Under the pieces are notes generated by a model. That model had not been told where the DNA came from. It made no database searches and worked only from the letters and a program-made list of their open reading frames with translations. Positions 1 through 5,158 of a stretch of 8,262 nt of DNA are shown in pieces. Where the stretch lies: assembly GCA_018383835.1 (NCBI GenBank), contig JAHAWR010000071.1, forward strand, positions 1-8,262, written 5' to 3'. This DNA is from Candidatus Jordarchaeia archaeon. GTDB lineage: Archaea > Asgardarchaeota > Jordiarchaeia > Jordiarchaeales > Freyrarchaeaceae. Within the stretch, counting starts at the first letter, position 1, and every line of letters starts with the position of its first letter. The translations under genes were made by a program, and so were the position numbers.

Positions 1-393
1 CGTCTCTTCCTCAATATTCACCTTATCTTCACATATGGCCGTCTCCTTCTTAACCTCCTTCTCCTGAACAGCGGCCTCTGGGAGGGAGGGTTTGCGCGGC
101 GCCTCCACCTTCGCGCCCAGCAGGCTGAGGAAGTCGCCGTCCTCCTCGCCCTCGTCCAGGGCGACCACCTTGAATGTGAGACCCCACTCAGCCCTGAGAT
201 CGGACGCCTTCCTCGCGCCAACAAACTTCTTCTTCACCGACGATTTCTTACCCTTCCACAGGTAGATCTTCCTCTGCCTCTCAGCCACTACAATAACCAC
301 TTTGTCACTGCTGAGCACATCCCTGCTAAAGCTCTTTAGCTCTACAAGGTCACCTTCAAGATTAACGTCATAAACCACAACGCTCATACCCAT
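1..393 (-). CDS. Gelsolin-like domain protein, N-terminal part (cut by window start)
   Basis: The minus-strand frame is open for 131 codons from ATG at 393 to the window edge. Residues about 30-93 read like one gelsolin/villin repeat: a hydrophobic strand (KVVIVVAE), a short turn, the strand IYLWKGKKSS where gelsolins have a YLWxG motif, a basic helix (VKKKFVGARKASDLRAE), a strand (TFKVVALDEG) and the closing DGDFLSLLG, which parallels the gelsolin EPxxFWxxLG ending. After residue 97 the chain becomes charged and Pro/Glu/Lys-rich, so it looks like a linker to something outside the window. Gelsolin repeats bind actin or calcium in eukaryotes; whether this one does is unknown. A second in-frame ATG at 387 is possible. 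The first is preferred because a TATA-like box is centred about 25 bases upstream, which suits a leaderless message. The fold call rests on pattern recognition by eye. Confidence 0.7.
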   Translation of the reverse strand, partial: MGMSVVVYDVNLEGDLVELKSFSRDVLSSDKVVIVVAERQRKIYLWKGKKSSVKKKFVGARKASDLRAEWGLTFKVVALDEGEEDGDFLSLLGAKVEAPRKPSLPEAAVQEKEVKKETAICEDKVNIEEET

Positions 394-411
394 CCGACCG
401 GAAACCCTTCC

Positions 412-425
412 CTAAAATATTTGCG
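412..425 (-). promoter_or_regulatory. TATA box of the gelsolin-like gene
   Basis: On the minus strand this reads CGCAAATATTTTAGG. Its centre is about 25 bases upstream of the ATG at 393, so transcription should start at or next to the start codon (leaderless). Confidence 0.5.
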
Positions 426-623
426 TACTTCACATATTTAGCTTTTATCTCTGCTTCCTCCCTCCATATTTGCTTACTCCACAAGAAACCCGAACCCCTC
501 CCCAATCTAGATCAGCCATACTTGGAATCAATCACCAAAAAACATGCTCCCAATGCATACATCCCAACGAAGCCGCCGGCAACCCCAACCCCAAAGAGAA
601 GCAGCCCAAATTTCCTTAGAGAA

Positions 624-637
624 ACACTTATATAACT
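624..637 (+). promoter_or_regulatory. TATA box of the SCP2-domain gene
   Basis: The sequence ACACTTATATAACTT is a good archaeal TATA box. It predicts a start near 657 and a leader of about 30 bases before the ATG at 688. The rest of 426-623 shows no convincing gene. Open frames there lack promoters and ribosome binding sites. Confidence 0.55.
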
Positions 638-674
638 TCCCATTTGAAAAATCCACATACTCACGCGCACCCCC

Positions 675-681
675 AGGAGGA
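675..681 (+). promoter_or_regulatory. Ribosome binding site deciding the SCP2 start
   Basis: AGGAGGA is a near-perfect Shine-Dalgarno sequence, six bases before ATG 688. It supports the short protein over the longer open frame beginning at 544. Confidence 0.75.
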
Positions 682-687
682 GAACAA

Positions 688-1035
688 ATGTCCGAAATAA
701 TGGAGCTCCTCAAAAAAATAGAGGAGGTCGCCGCCAAAAGCGAAGACGTCGAAGCCGAAATAGAAGGATGGGACAGGGTTCTCCAATTCATCATCGAAGG
801 AGCCCAACTATTTTACATTGAAGTCAAAGATGGAAAATTCAAAGTACACCAGGGAACGCACGAAAACCCCGACCTCACATTCGAAACAAACAAAGACACT
901 ATCCTCGGAATCCTTTCAGGCGAAATAGACGCAACCTCCGCCTACATGAGCGGAGACCTAAAAATAACGGGCGCCCTACCCGACGCCGTAAAATTCAGAA
1001 CAATAATAGAAATAGTAAGAGACGAAATGGAGTAA
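688..1035 (+). CDS. Small SCP2 sterol-binding-domain protein
   Basis: A 115-residue protein consisting of little more than one SCP2 (sterol carrier protein 2-like) domain. After an N-terminal helix rich in Glu and Lys (1-24) come the features of the fold: strands around FYIEVKDGKFKVHQG (42-56), the PDLTFETNKDTILGILSGE segment (61-79), and the typical C-terminal MSGDLKITGALPDAVKF (87-103) before a final helix. SCP2 domains make a hydrophobic tunnel that binds lipids or acyl chains; the ligand in archaea is not known. There is no signal peptide or membrane segment, so it should be cytosolic. The frame stays open upstream to an ATG at 544, but the start at 688 is preferred: AGGAGGA lies six bases before it and the TATA box at 624-637 lies downstream of the earlier ATG. 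It may be read together with the next gene, 76 bases downstream, as no T-rich terminator separates them. Confidence 0.88.
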   Translation: MSEIMELLKKIEEVAAKSEDVEAEIEGWDRVLQFIIEGAQLFYIEVKDGKFKVHQGTHENPDLTFETNKDTILGILSGEIDATSAYMSGDLKITGALPDAVKFRTIIEIVRDEME

Positions 1036-1054
1036 AAACAAGCAAAAAGCAAAA

Positions 1055-1068
1055 ACAAAATATAAAGT
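1055..1068 (+). promoter_or_regulatory. Possible TATA box of the AbrB/ACT-like gene
   Basis: AAAATATAAAGTCC in the gap after the SCP2 gene would start transcription near 1087, about 25 bases before ATG 1112. A second AT-rich stretch (AACATAAATAAC, 1073-1084) is an alternative. The gap is so A-rich that chance TATA-like strings are expected. Confidence 0.4.
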
Positions 1069-1111
1069 CCAAAACATAAATAACACCGAAACCAACCCGG
1101 CGGTGCCAACC

Positions 1112-1516
1112 ATGAGCGAAGACTTAACACTAGCAAAAATGGTTACCATAGCCCCAAACCAGCCAATAACACTCCCTCCAGAGTTTGCCAAAACACTCGC
1201 AAAACCTAACGCCATCCTAATCATATCAAAAACAAGCAGCGAAGCACGCATAATCCCCACAGACAGCTCAGAAACGATAAAAATAACTATAACAATAGGC
1301 AGACTCAGCCAAAAATTCCTAAAAGACCTTGGCGCAGTCATAGTAAAAAACAAAGTCAGCTTCCTCTACACCACAGGACTATGCAGAAAAGGCAAACTCT
1401 GCTACTACGAAGGCTACATAGACAAAAACCAAATAAAAACAAACCTGGAAATATTTAAAAGCGAAATAGAAAAAATAGAAGGCGTAACATCCGTAACAAT
1501 CACAACAATCAAATAA
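1112..1516 (+). CDS. Putative AbrB-like/ACT-like two-part small regulator
   Basis: A 134-residue protein that I do not recognise as a named family. Residues about 8-50 (KMVTIAPNQPITLPPEFAKT, then AILIISKT and ARIIPTD) resemble the swapped-hairpin AbrB/SpoVT fold: a strand, a Q-x-I-TLP-E turn, a leucine-rich helix, then strands ending in the typical R-I-x-P-x-D. Residues about 55-134 look like an ACT domain: strand IKITITIG, helix RLSQKFLKDLGA, strands VSFLYTTGLC and CYYEGYID, a second helix NLEIFKSEIEKIEG, and a last strand TSVTITTI. AbrB hairpins usually bind DNA as dimers and ACT domains usually bind small ligands such as amino acids, so a ligand-responsive regulator is a reasonable inference but unproven. 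Cys91 and Cys97 are a possible pair. ATG 1112 is chosen over GTG 1103 because a GGTG motif lies six bases upstream. Confidence 0.6.
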   Translation: MSEDLTLAKMVTIAPNQPITLPPEFAKTLAKPNAILIISKTSSEARIIPTDSSETIKITITIGRLSQKFLKDLGAVIVKNKVSFLYTTGLCRKGKLCYYEGYIDKNQIKTNLEIFKSEIEKIEGVTSVTITTIK

Positions 1517-1536
1517 ACCGAAAAAAATATAAATAC
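1517..1536 (+). promoter_or_regulatory. Distal candidate promoter (P1) upstream of TFB1
   Basis: ACCGAAAAAAATATAAATAC has the archaeal BRE (CCGAAA) fused to a TATA box. It predicts a start near 1556, exactly where an ATG begins a six-codon frame (1555-1575). It may drive a longer TFB1 message with a 125-base leader, or a short RNA. Confidence 0.5.
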
Positions 1537-1601
1537 CAAGGTACATGCTTTCCCATGAAGGGAGATGGTGTCTAGTTATCAGTGTTAATCATTATTCTAA
1601 A

Positions 1602-1619
1602 AGCGAAAGATTTAAATGT
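1602..1619 (+). promoter_or_regulatory. Proximal promoter (P2) of TFB1
   Basis: AGCGAAAGATTTAAATGT contains an almost ideal BRE/TATA combination (CGAAAGATTTAAA). Transcription is expected near 1640, giving a leader of about 40 bases. This rules against translation starting at the in-frame ATG 1582. Confidence 0.65.
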
Positions 1620-1666
1620 TATATTATCACATATTGTCCTCTTTCTCGCTCAAAACCCATCTCCCC

Positions 1667-1673
1667 GAGGTGA
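1667..1673 (+). promoter_or_regulatory. Ribosome binding site of TFB1
   Basis: GAGGTGA matches the anti-Shine-Dalgarno and lies seven bases before ATG 1681. It fixes the start of the 306-residue protein. Confidence 0.75.
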
Positions 1674-1680
1674 AAGCAAA

Positions 1681-2601
1681 ATGACCGACCAGACCACACA
1701 GCAAATATGCCCCAACTGCGGCAGCAAAAACATCATAAACGACTACATCAGGGGAGAAACCACCTGCAGCGACTGCGGATACGTAATCGACAACCTCATG
1801 ATAGACGCCGGACCAGAATGGAGAGCCTTCACAGCGGAAGAAAAAAGAGACAGATCAAGAGTAGGCTCACCTCTCACACTAAGAATGCCCGACAGAGGAC
1901 TAAGCACAACAATAAGCAGAAGCGACCGCGACGCCTACGGAAGAAAAATTTCACCGAGAAGAAGAGCCCAAATCTACAGAATCAGAAAATGGCAAGTAAG
2001 AACAAGAGTACACTCATCGGCAGACAGAAACCTTGCACAAGCAATGCCAGAACTAAACAGAATCGCAAGCCAAATCGGGGTTCCCAAAGAAATAAGAGAA
2101 ACGGCAGCCTTCATATACAGAAGAGCACTCGAATCCGGACTTGTAAGAGGGAGATCAATAGAATCAATGGTAGCAGCATCCGTATACCTCGCATGCAGAG
2201 AACACAAGGTACCAAGACCCCTAGATGAGATAGAGCACACAGCAAGAGTAAACAGAAAAGAACTCGCACACTGCATAAGACTAATCCTAAGAGGACTACA
2301 ACTCAAATCACCAAGACCTAACGCAGCAGACTTCATACCAAGATTCGCTACAGAACTAAAACTCTCAGCTAAAGCAAGAACAAAAGCACTCGAGATACTC
2401 AACAAAGCCAAAGAATTGGGCCTCACTGGCGGGAAAGACCCCACCGGTTTAGCCGCCGCAGCACTATACATCGCAGGTATACTCACAGGCGAAAGAAGGG
2501 CGCAGAGAGAAATAGCGGAAGTTGCGCACGTTACTGAGGTAACGATAAGGAACAGGTATAAAGAGCTGGTTAAAAAGCTGAACCTTAACGTCGAAGTGTA
2601 A
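1681..2601 (+). CDS. tfb: Transcription initiation factor B (TFB1), intact
   Basis: A 306-residue archaeal TFIIB homolog of normal length. It bridges TBP-bound promoter DNA and RNA polymerase. The zinc ribbon has Cys10, Cys13, Cys29 and Cys32. A B-reader/linker segment follows (about 44-100, with GPEWRAF and RSRVGSP). The first cyclin repeat runs about 111-195 (GRSIESMVAASVYLACR). The second runs about 205-296 (GKDPTGLAAAALYIAGIL), ending in the helix-turn-helix that reads the BRE (REIAEVAHVTEVTIRNRYKEL). The core B-reader is unusual: MPDRGLSTTISRSDRDAYGRKI replaces the common DKGLSTVIDWRDRDxxGKKL seen in the neighbouring TFB2, losing the Asp-Trp pair. Codons are heavily A-ending (AGA, ATA, ACA). 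It is convergent with TFB2. The family call is certain; whether it is the general or a specialised factor is open. Confidence 0.97.
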   Translation: MTDQTTQQICPNCGSKNIINDYIRGETTCSDCGYVIDNLMIDAGPEWRAFTAEEKRDRSRVGSPLTLRMPDRGLSTTISRSDRDAYGRKISPRRRAQIYRIRKWQVRTRVHSSADRNLAQAMPELNRIASQIGVPKEIRETAAFIYRRALESGLVRGRSIESMVAASVYLACREHKVPRPLDEIEHTARVNRKELAHCIRLILRGLQLKSPRPNAADFIPRFATELKLSAKARTKALEILNKAKELGLTGGKDPTGLAAAALYIAGILTGERRAQREIAEVAHVTEVTIRNRYKELVKKLNLNVEV

Positions 2602-2616
2602 GCCCCCCTTCTCCTC

Positions 2617-2630
2617 AATTTTTGTTTGTC
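2617..2630 (+). terminator. T-tract terminator of TFB1
   Basis: AATTTTTGTTTGT begins 16 bases after the TFB1 stop codon, matching the simple T-rich terminators of archaea. A C-rich run lies just before it. Confidence 0.5.
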
Positions 2631-3024
2631 GCGCGTGTTTCATGCGTGGTGCCTTATTCTCTGGGTATTTGCTTGGTGTGCTTAGTTAGGCTCTCTGGCT
2701 GGTGGCGCCCGGCTGGATGAACCTTCTTAGGGGTCGCTGGTGTCCTCAGCTTAAAAAAGAGCAATGAAAAACTTGACGTTAAAACTGTGAGGAATTAAAA
2801 GGAGAACTGAAGTGTAATTTTAAGTCCTGCGTGGGAAGAACGTGAAATCGTTTTCGTTTTTAATATCGATATCCAGCAAGTATTTCTCTAGATATAAAGA
2901 TATTGGAACTTTAACCTTTATGGTAGCATCTTAAACGGTGCTCCATCTTTAACAACACTTAACTCCACACAATTAACACTTTTGAATTTCATTCAAAATG
3001 CCTTAACATTTTTCAATGGGGCGT

Positions 3025-3037
3025 GGCGAATTTAATC
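3025..3037 (+). promoter_or_regulatory. Promoter-like BRE/TATA inside the inter-TFB gap
   Basis: GGCGAATTTAATC resembles a BRE/TATA pair. It predicts transcription starting near 3057, right at the ATG (3054) of a 26-codon frame and about 80 bases upstream of the GC-rich island. Confidence 0.35.
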
Positions 3038-3053
3038 TTCGGATCTTCTAATC

Positions 3054-3235
3054 ATGCTCACCGACCTACGTAACGAAAAAGACATCAAACTAATGACAAT
3101 AAAAAGCTGGCTAGAGAAGTTTACGTTCTCCTAAAAGCGGTTAATGGTGGTGACATCAGCAGGCTGTGGCTACTCGAGGGCGCTAGGAGCATGGGAAGCT
3201 CTCCGACAGGGAGGTCGGGGTGCTTAAATTCTTGA
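3054..3235 (+). pseudogene. Possible remnant of a small coding sequence, broken by a frame change
   Basis: ATG 3054 opens a frame that stops at 3132-3134 after 26 residues (MLTDLRNEKDIKLMTIKSWL and six more). An overlapping frame, open from 3074 to the stop at 3233-3235, continues with a protein-like stretch (KKLAREVYVLLKAVNGGDIS, then RLWLLEGARSMGSSP). Joining the two by one frame change would give about 60 residues. There is a promoter-like box at the right distance for a leaderless message, but no homology I can name. It may equally be chance reading of an RNA gene. Confidence 0.25.
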
Positions 3236-3400
3236 CTGATCTGTGAAGGCGGAGCGAGCTGGCAACCATACGCAAAACTTAGGCGTGTCCCTCCCTACTT
3301 GAAGGTAGTTGCCGGGGGCGATGTCCGAGTCACGTCAACCGCCTATGGGGGGAGGAGACGTGTAGCCGCTACCCTTTCAGAGAACACCGCCGCAGAAAAC
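3140..3400 (+). ncRNA. Candidate structured RNA island (unknown class)
   Basis: This stretch is clearly GC-richer than the AT-rich DNA around it and contains several local hairpins. One is a seven-pair stem at 3201-3220 (CTCCGAC, six-base loop, GTCGGGG). Directly before it is a five-pair stem at about 3186-3202 (GGAGC/GCTCT). CTACT/GGTAG closes a UGAA tetraloop near 3295-3308, and there is a bulged GGC-GATG/CGTC-GCC stem in the 3317-3344 area. GC-rich structured islands are a known signature of RNA genes in AT-rich archaeal DNA. I could not match it to RNase P RNA, SRP RNA, tRNA or C/D box motifs. The strand is a guess from the upstream promoter-like box. Confidence 0.3.
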
Positions 3401-3435
3401 CTACAAATAAGGAAGGCAACTTTTAGCGCACACTA

Positions 3436-3462
3436 ATAAGAAGAAAAAGAAGAAAAGAAGTG
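3436..3462 (-). terminator. Pyrimidine-rich terminator of TFB2
   Basis: Read on the minus strand, this is a run of T blocks broken by single C residues (CTTCTTTTCTTCTTTTTCTT), beginning about 30 bases after the TFB2 stop codon. Confidence 0.5.
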
Positions 3463-3489
3463 TTTCGTCTCCCCCCTTCTATCTTCGCT

Positions 3490-4460
3490 TTAGACATCCA
3501 CCGGTATATTCAGCTTCTTAATCAGCTCTTTATACCTGTTTCGAACTGTAACCTCCGTTACATTTGCAACCTCACTTACTTCTCTTTGAGTCCTCCTCTC
3601 CCCTGCGAGTATTGCTGCGATGTATAGTGCCGCGGCAGCCAACCCAGTAGGATCTGTGGGCAGCCCCCCGTTTTTGGGGATTTGCTTTTGCCCGCAGTTA
3701 TGCCCGCTTTTCTTGCTTGTTCTATGATCTGTATTGCTTGTATTTGTGTTTTGGGTGAGAGTTTGAGCTCTGCAGTGAATCTCGGTATGAAGTCTTTTGG
3801 GTCTGTTACTGGTATTCTCATTTCTAATTCTTTTAGAACTAATCTGTAGCATCGTCCGAGTTCTTTTTTTGTTACGTGTGAGTGTTTTGCTATTTCGTCT
3901 AGTGTTCGGGGGATTTTTCTCATTCTGCATGCTCCATATATTGTTGCTGCTATCATTGCCTCTATCGATCTTCCTCTTATGAGAGATTTTCTGATAATTT
4001 TTCTGTATATGTTTGCTGCTGTTTGTTTTACTGGTGTGGGTATGCCTATTTGGCTTGATATTCTTTCGAGTTCGCTCATTGCGTATGCTAGGTTTCTGTC
4101 TGTTGCTGAGTGTACTCTTGTTCTTATTTGCCATTTTCTTAGTCTATATACTTGTGCTCTTCTTTTTGGTGCGAGTTTTTTTCCATGTATGTCTCTGTCT
4201 CTCCAGTCTATGACTGTGCTTAGTCCTTTGTCGTGAACCGTGAGTGAGGTGGGTGAGCCTACTCTGCTTCTTTTTAGTCTTTCTTCGTTTGAAAAGGCGC
4301 GCCATTCGGGTCCGCTGTCGATGACGTGGTGGTGGATTACAAGCCCGCAGTTTGCGCATACTATTTCTCCGCGGGTTGTGTCTTGTATGAGGGTGTTGGA
4401 GCCGCAGTCGGGGCAAGTGTGGGGGACTTCTGTTGCTCCGTTTGGGGTTTGGGAAGTCAT
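3490..4460 (-). pseudogene. tfb: Second transcription factor B (TFB2), frame broken near the C terminus
   Basis: A TFB paralog whose family signatures are spread over two frames. From ATG 4460 the first frame gives the zinc ribbon (Cys16, Cys19, Cys35, Cys38), a canonical B-reader (DKGLSTVIDWRDRD, 77-90), the first cyclin repeat and half of the second, up to AGITAGK at residue 258. There a 32-base insertion (3655-3686) shifts the frame, and the rest of that frame is nonsense (ILLGWLPRHYTSQQ). The true C terminus, DPTGLAAAALYIAAI to the BRE-reading helix-turn-helix (REVSEVANVTEVTVRNRYKE) and the stop at 3490-3492, continues in the -1 frame. The C-terminal part is well conserved, so the break is either recent, bypassed by frameshifting or splicing, or a sequence error. 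GGAG lies eight bases before ATG 4460. If joined by a -1 shift, the product would be 323 residues. Confidence 0.85.
3655..3693 (-). other. Frame-breaking 32-base insertion forming a bulged hairpin in TFB2
   Basis: On the minus strand, the GGC AAA codons that should be followed directly by GAT CCT ACT GGG are separated from them by 32 extra bases (3686 down to 3655). With its flank it folds into a perfect stem. GGGC (3693-3690) pairs with GCCC (3661-3658), AGC with GCT, and TCCCC with GGGGG around an AAAAAC loop, with two AAA bulges on the 5' arm. Inside is a C CCA AAA heptamer in the phase expected for -1 slippage. The insert also partly resembles the sequence after it, including a shared GGCTGCC, which suggests an old local duplication. 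Confidence 0.7.
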
Positions 4461-4522
4461 GTTTTTTTCTCCAAAGTATTTTTCTGGTTAGAAGGAGGCA
4501 TTTGGCTTTAACCCTATGTTTG

Positions 4523-4542
4523 CAATATTTAAATTTTTCGGT
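4523..4542 (-). promoter_or_regulatory. BRE/TATA promoter of TFB2
   Basis: On the minus strand this reads ACCGAAAAATTTAAATATTG, an ideal BRE plus TATA. It predicts a start near 4505 and a leader of about 45 bases. It lies back to back with the Nudix promoter. Confidence 0.7.
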
Positions 4543-4557
4543 AACTTTATATATTAC
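4543..4557 (+). promoter_or_regulatory. TATA box of the Nudix gene
   Basis: AACTTTATATATTAC is a clear TATA box centred near 4550. It predicts transcription from about 4576, which bears on the choice of start codon for the Nudix gene. Confidence 0.6.
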
Positions 4558-4566
4558 GGTAGTTGG

Positions 4567-5142
4567 ATGGTATGGGTGTTTTCCGGGGTGTGTGTGGTGG
4601 CTGGCGACTTGGTTAGTTTTTTAAGGAAAGTTTTGCCTAGGATAGAGGCTAGTATTGAGGGAGGGCGGGTTGCGGCTGTGCTCGTTCCTCTTGTTTTTCG
4701 TGGTGGGGAGCTTTGTGTTGTATTTATTAAGCGAGGAAGAGATTTGAAGTTTCATGGTGGGGAGTATGGGTTTCCTGGGGGTGTTGTTGAGGGGGGCGAA
4801 AGTGTTGTTGATGCTGCCCTTAGAGAAGCTGAGGAAGAGGTTGGGGTTGGGATGGAGCTTGTTGAGGTGCTAGGTTTTCTTCCTCCAGTGAGAACACTTA
4901 CTGGGTTCGTGATTGCGCCCGTGGTGGGTTTTCTTTCTCTTCCGGAGCGATTTGAGTTCAGGGTGAACCCTGTGGAGGTTGAGGAGGTTGTTGTTGCCCC
5001 GCTGCTCAGGCTGGTGGGGAGCCGTTTTGTGGACTCCTTCGGGGTCTGCTACGTGTTTGAGGGGCGGAGAATTTGGGGGGCGTCGGCGAGAGTGCTGTCT
5101 AGGCTGCTTGAGGCGGCTGGGCTGTTGTCTCCGAGCGGGTGA
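4567..5142 (+). CDS. Nudix hydrolase, CoA pyrophosphatase-like
   Basis: The protein is up to 191 residues. It carries a complete Nudix box, GVVEGGE (72-78), seven residues, then REAEEEVGV (86-94), whose glutamates bind the metal that hydrolyses X-linked nucleoside diphosphates. Just before it, VVFIKRGRDLKFHGGEYGFP (51-70) resembles the extra signature of CoA diphosphatases (NUDT7/NUDT8/NudL type). Downstream LGFLPPVRTLTGFVIAPVVG (102-121) matches the same group, so CoA or acyl-CoA is the likely substrate; other nucleoside diphosphate derivatives remain possible. The frame is open from ATG 4516, but the TATA box at 4543-4557 excludes that start. ATG 4567 is given here, while GTG 4576 or a GTG near 4591 would fit the predicted transcript start better. 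Coding-strand composition is G/T-rich, opposite to the A-rich TFB genes. Its stop lies 16 bases from the convergent DUF2148 gene. Confidence 0.88.
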   Translation: MVWVFSGVCVVAGDLVSFLRKVLPRIEASIEGGRVAAVLVPLVFRGGELCVVFIKRGRDLKFHGGEYGFPGGVVEGGESVVDAALREAEEEVGVGMELVEVLGFLPPVRTLTGFVIAPVVGFLSLPERFEFRVNPVEVEEVVVAPLLRLVGSRFVDSFGVCYVFEGRRIWGASARVLSRLLEAAGLLSPSG

Positions 5143-5158
5143 CATTGTCTCCGCGCGC

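Larger units (their letters stand above)
2631..3435. other. Long gene-free region between the convergent TFB genes
   Basis: I see no full-length gene on either strand here. The left part (2631-3050) is mixed and then AT-rich, with several TATA-like strings (for example at 2861-2872 and 2889-2903). The right part is GC-richer and hairpin-rich and is listed separately. Convergent genes usually need only short gaps, so about 890 bases between two stop codons suggests an RNA gene, a decayed element, or a replication or segregation site. Confidence 0.6.

Noticed and set aside
544..687. N-terminal extension of the SCP2 protein from ATG 544
   Set aside because: A strong ribosome binding site precedes ATG 688, a TATA box lies at 624-637 inside the extension, and the extension sequence is low-complexity and not SCP2-like.
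1582..1680. N-terminal extension of TFB1 from ATG 1582
   Set aside because: The best promoter lies inside it, GAGGTGA marks ATG 1681, and TFBs normally begin shortly before the zinc ribbon.
1974..2618. Long minus-strand open frame of 214 codons opposite TFB1
   Set aside because: It is antisense to a clear TFB gene; the Ser/Leu/Ala-rich translation matches nothing and reflects the A-rich codon use of TFB1.
2700..2752. C/D box guide RNA suggested by GGATGAA and CCTCAGC
   Set aside because: No proper RUGAUGA C box paired with a CUGA D box at the right spacing was found on either strand.
3140..3400. RNase P RNA or SRP (7S) RNA in the inter-TFB island
   Set aside because: I do not see the conserved GAGGAAAGUCC and ACAGAA cores of RNase P RNA or the GGAAG...GAGCAG tip of SRP RNA on either strand.
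2603..3480. Ten-base direct repeat CCCCCCTTCT at 2603-2612 and 3471-3480, as ends of an inserted element
   Set aside because: The match is short and low-complexity, with no inverted ends or transposase between the copies.
3490..4134. Independent 214-residue gene on the minus strand
   Set aside because: Only its last 60 or so codons are protein-like, and these are the displaced TFB2 C terminus; the rest is an out-of-frame reading of TFB2.
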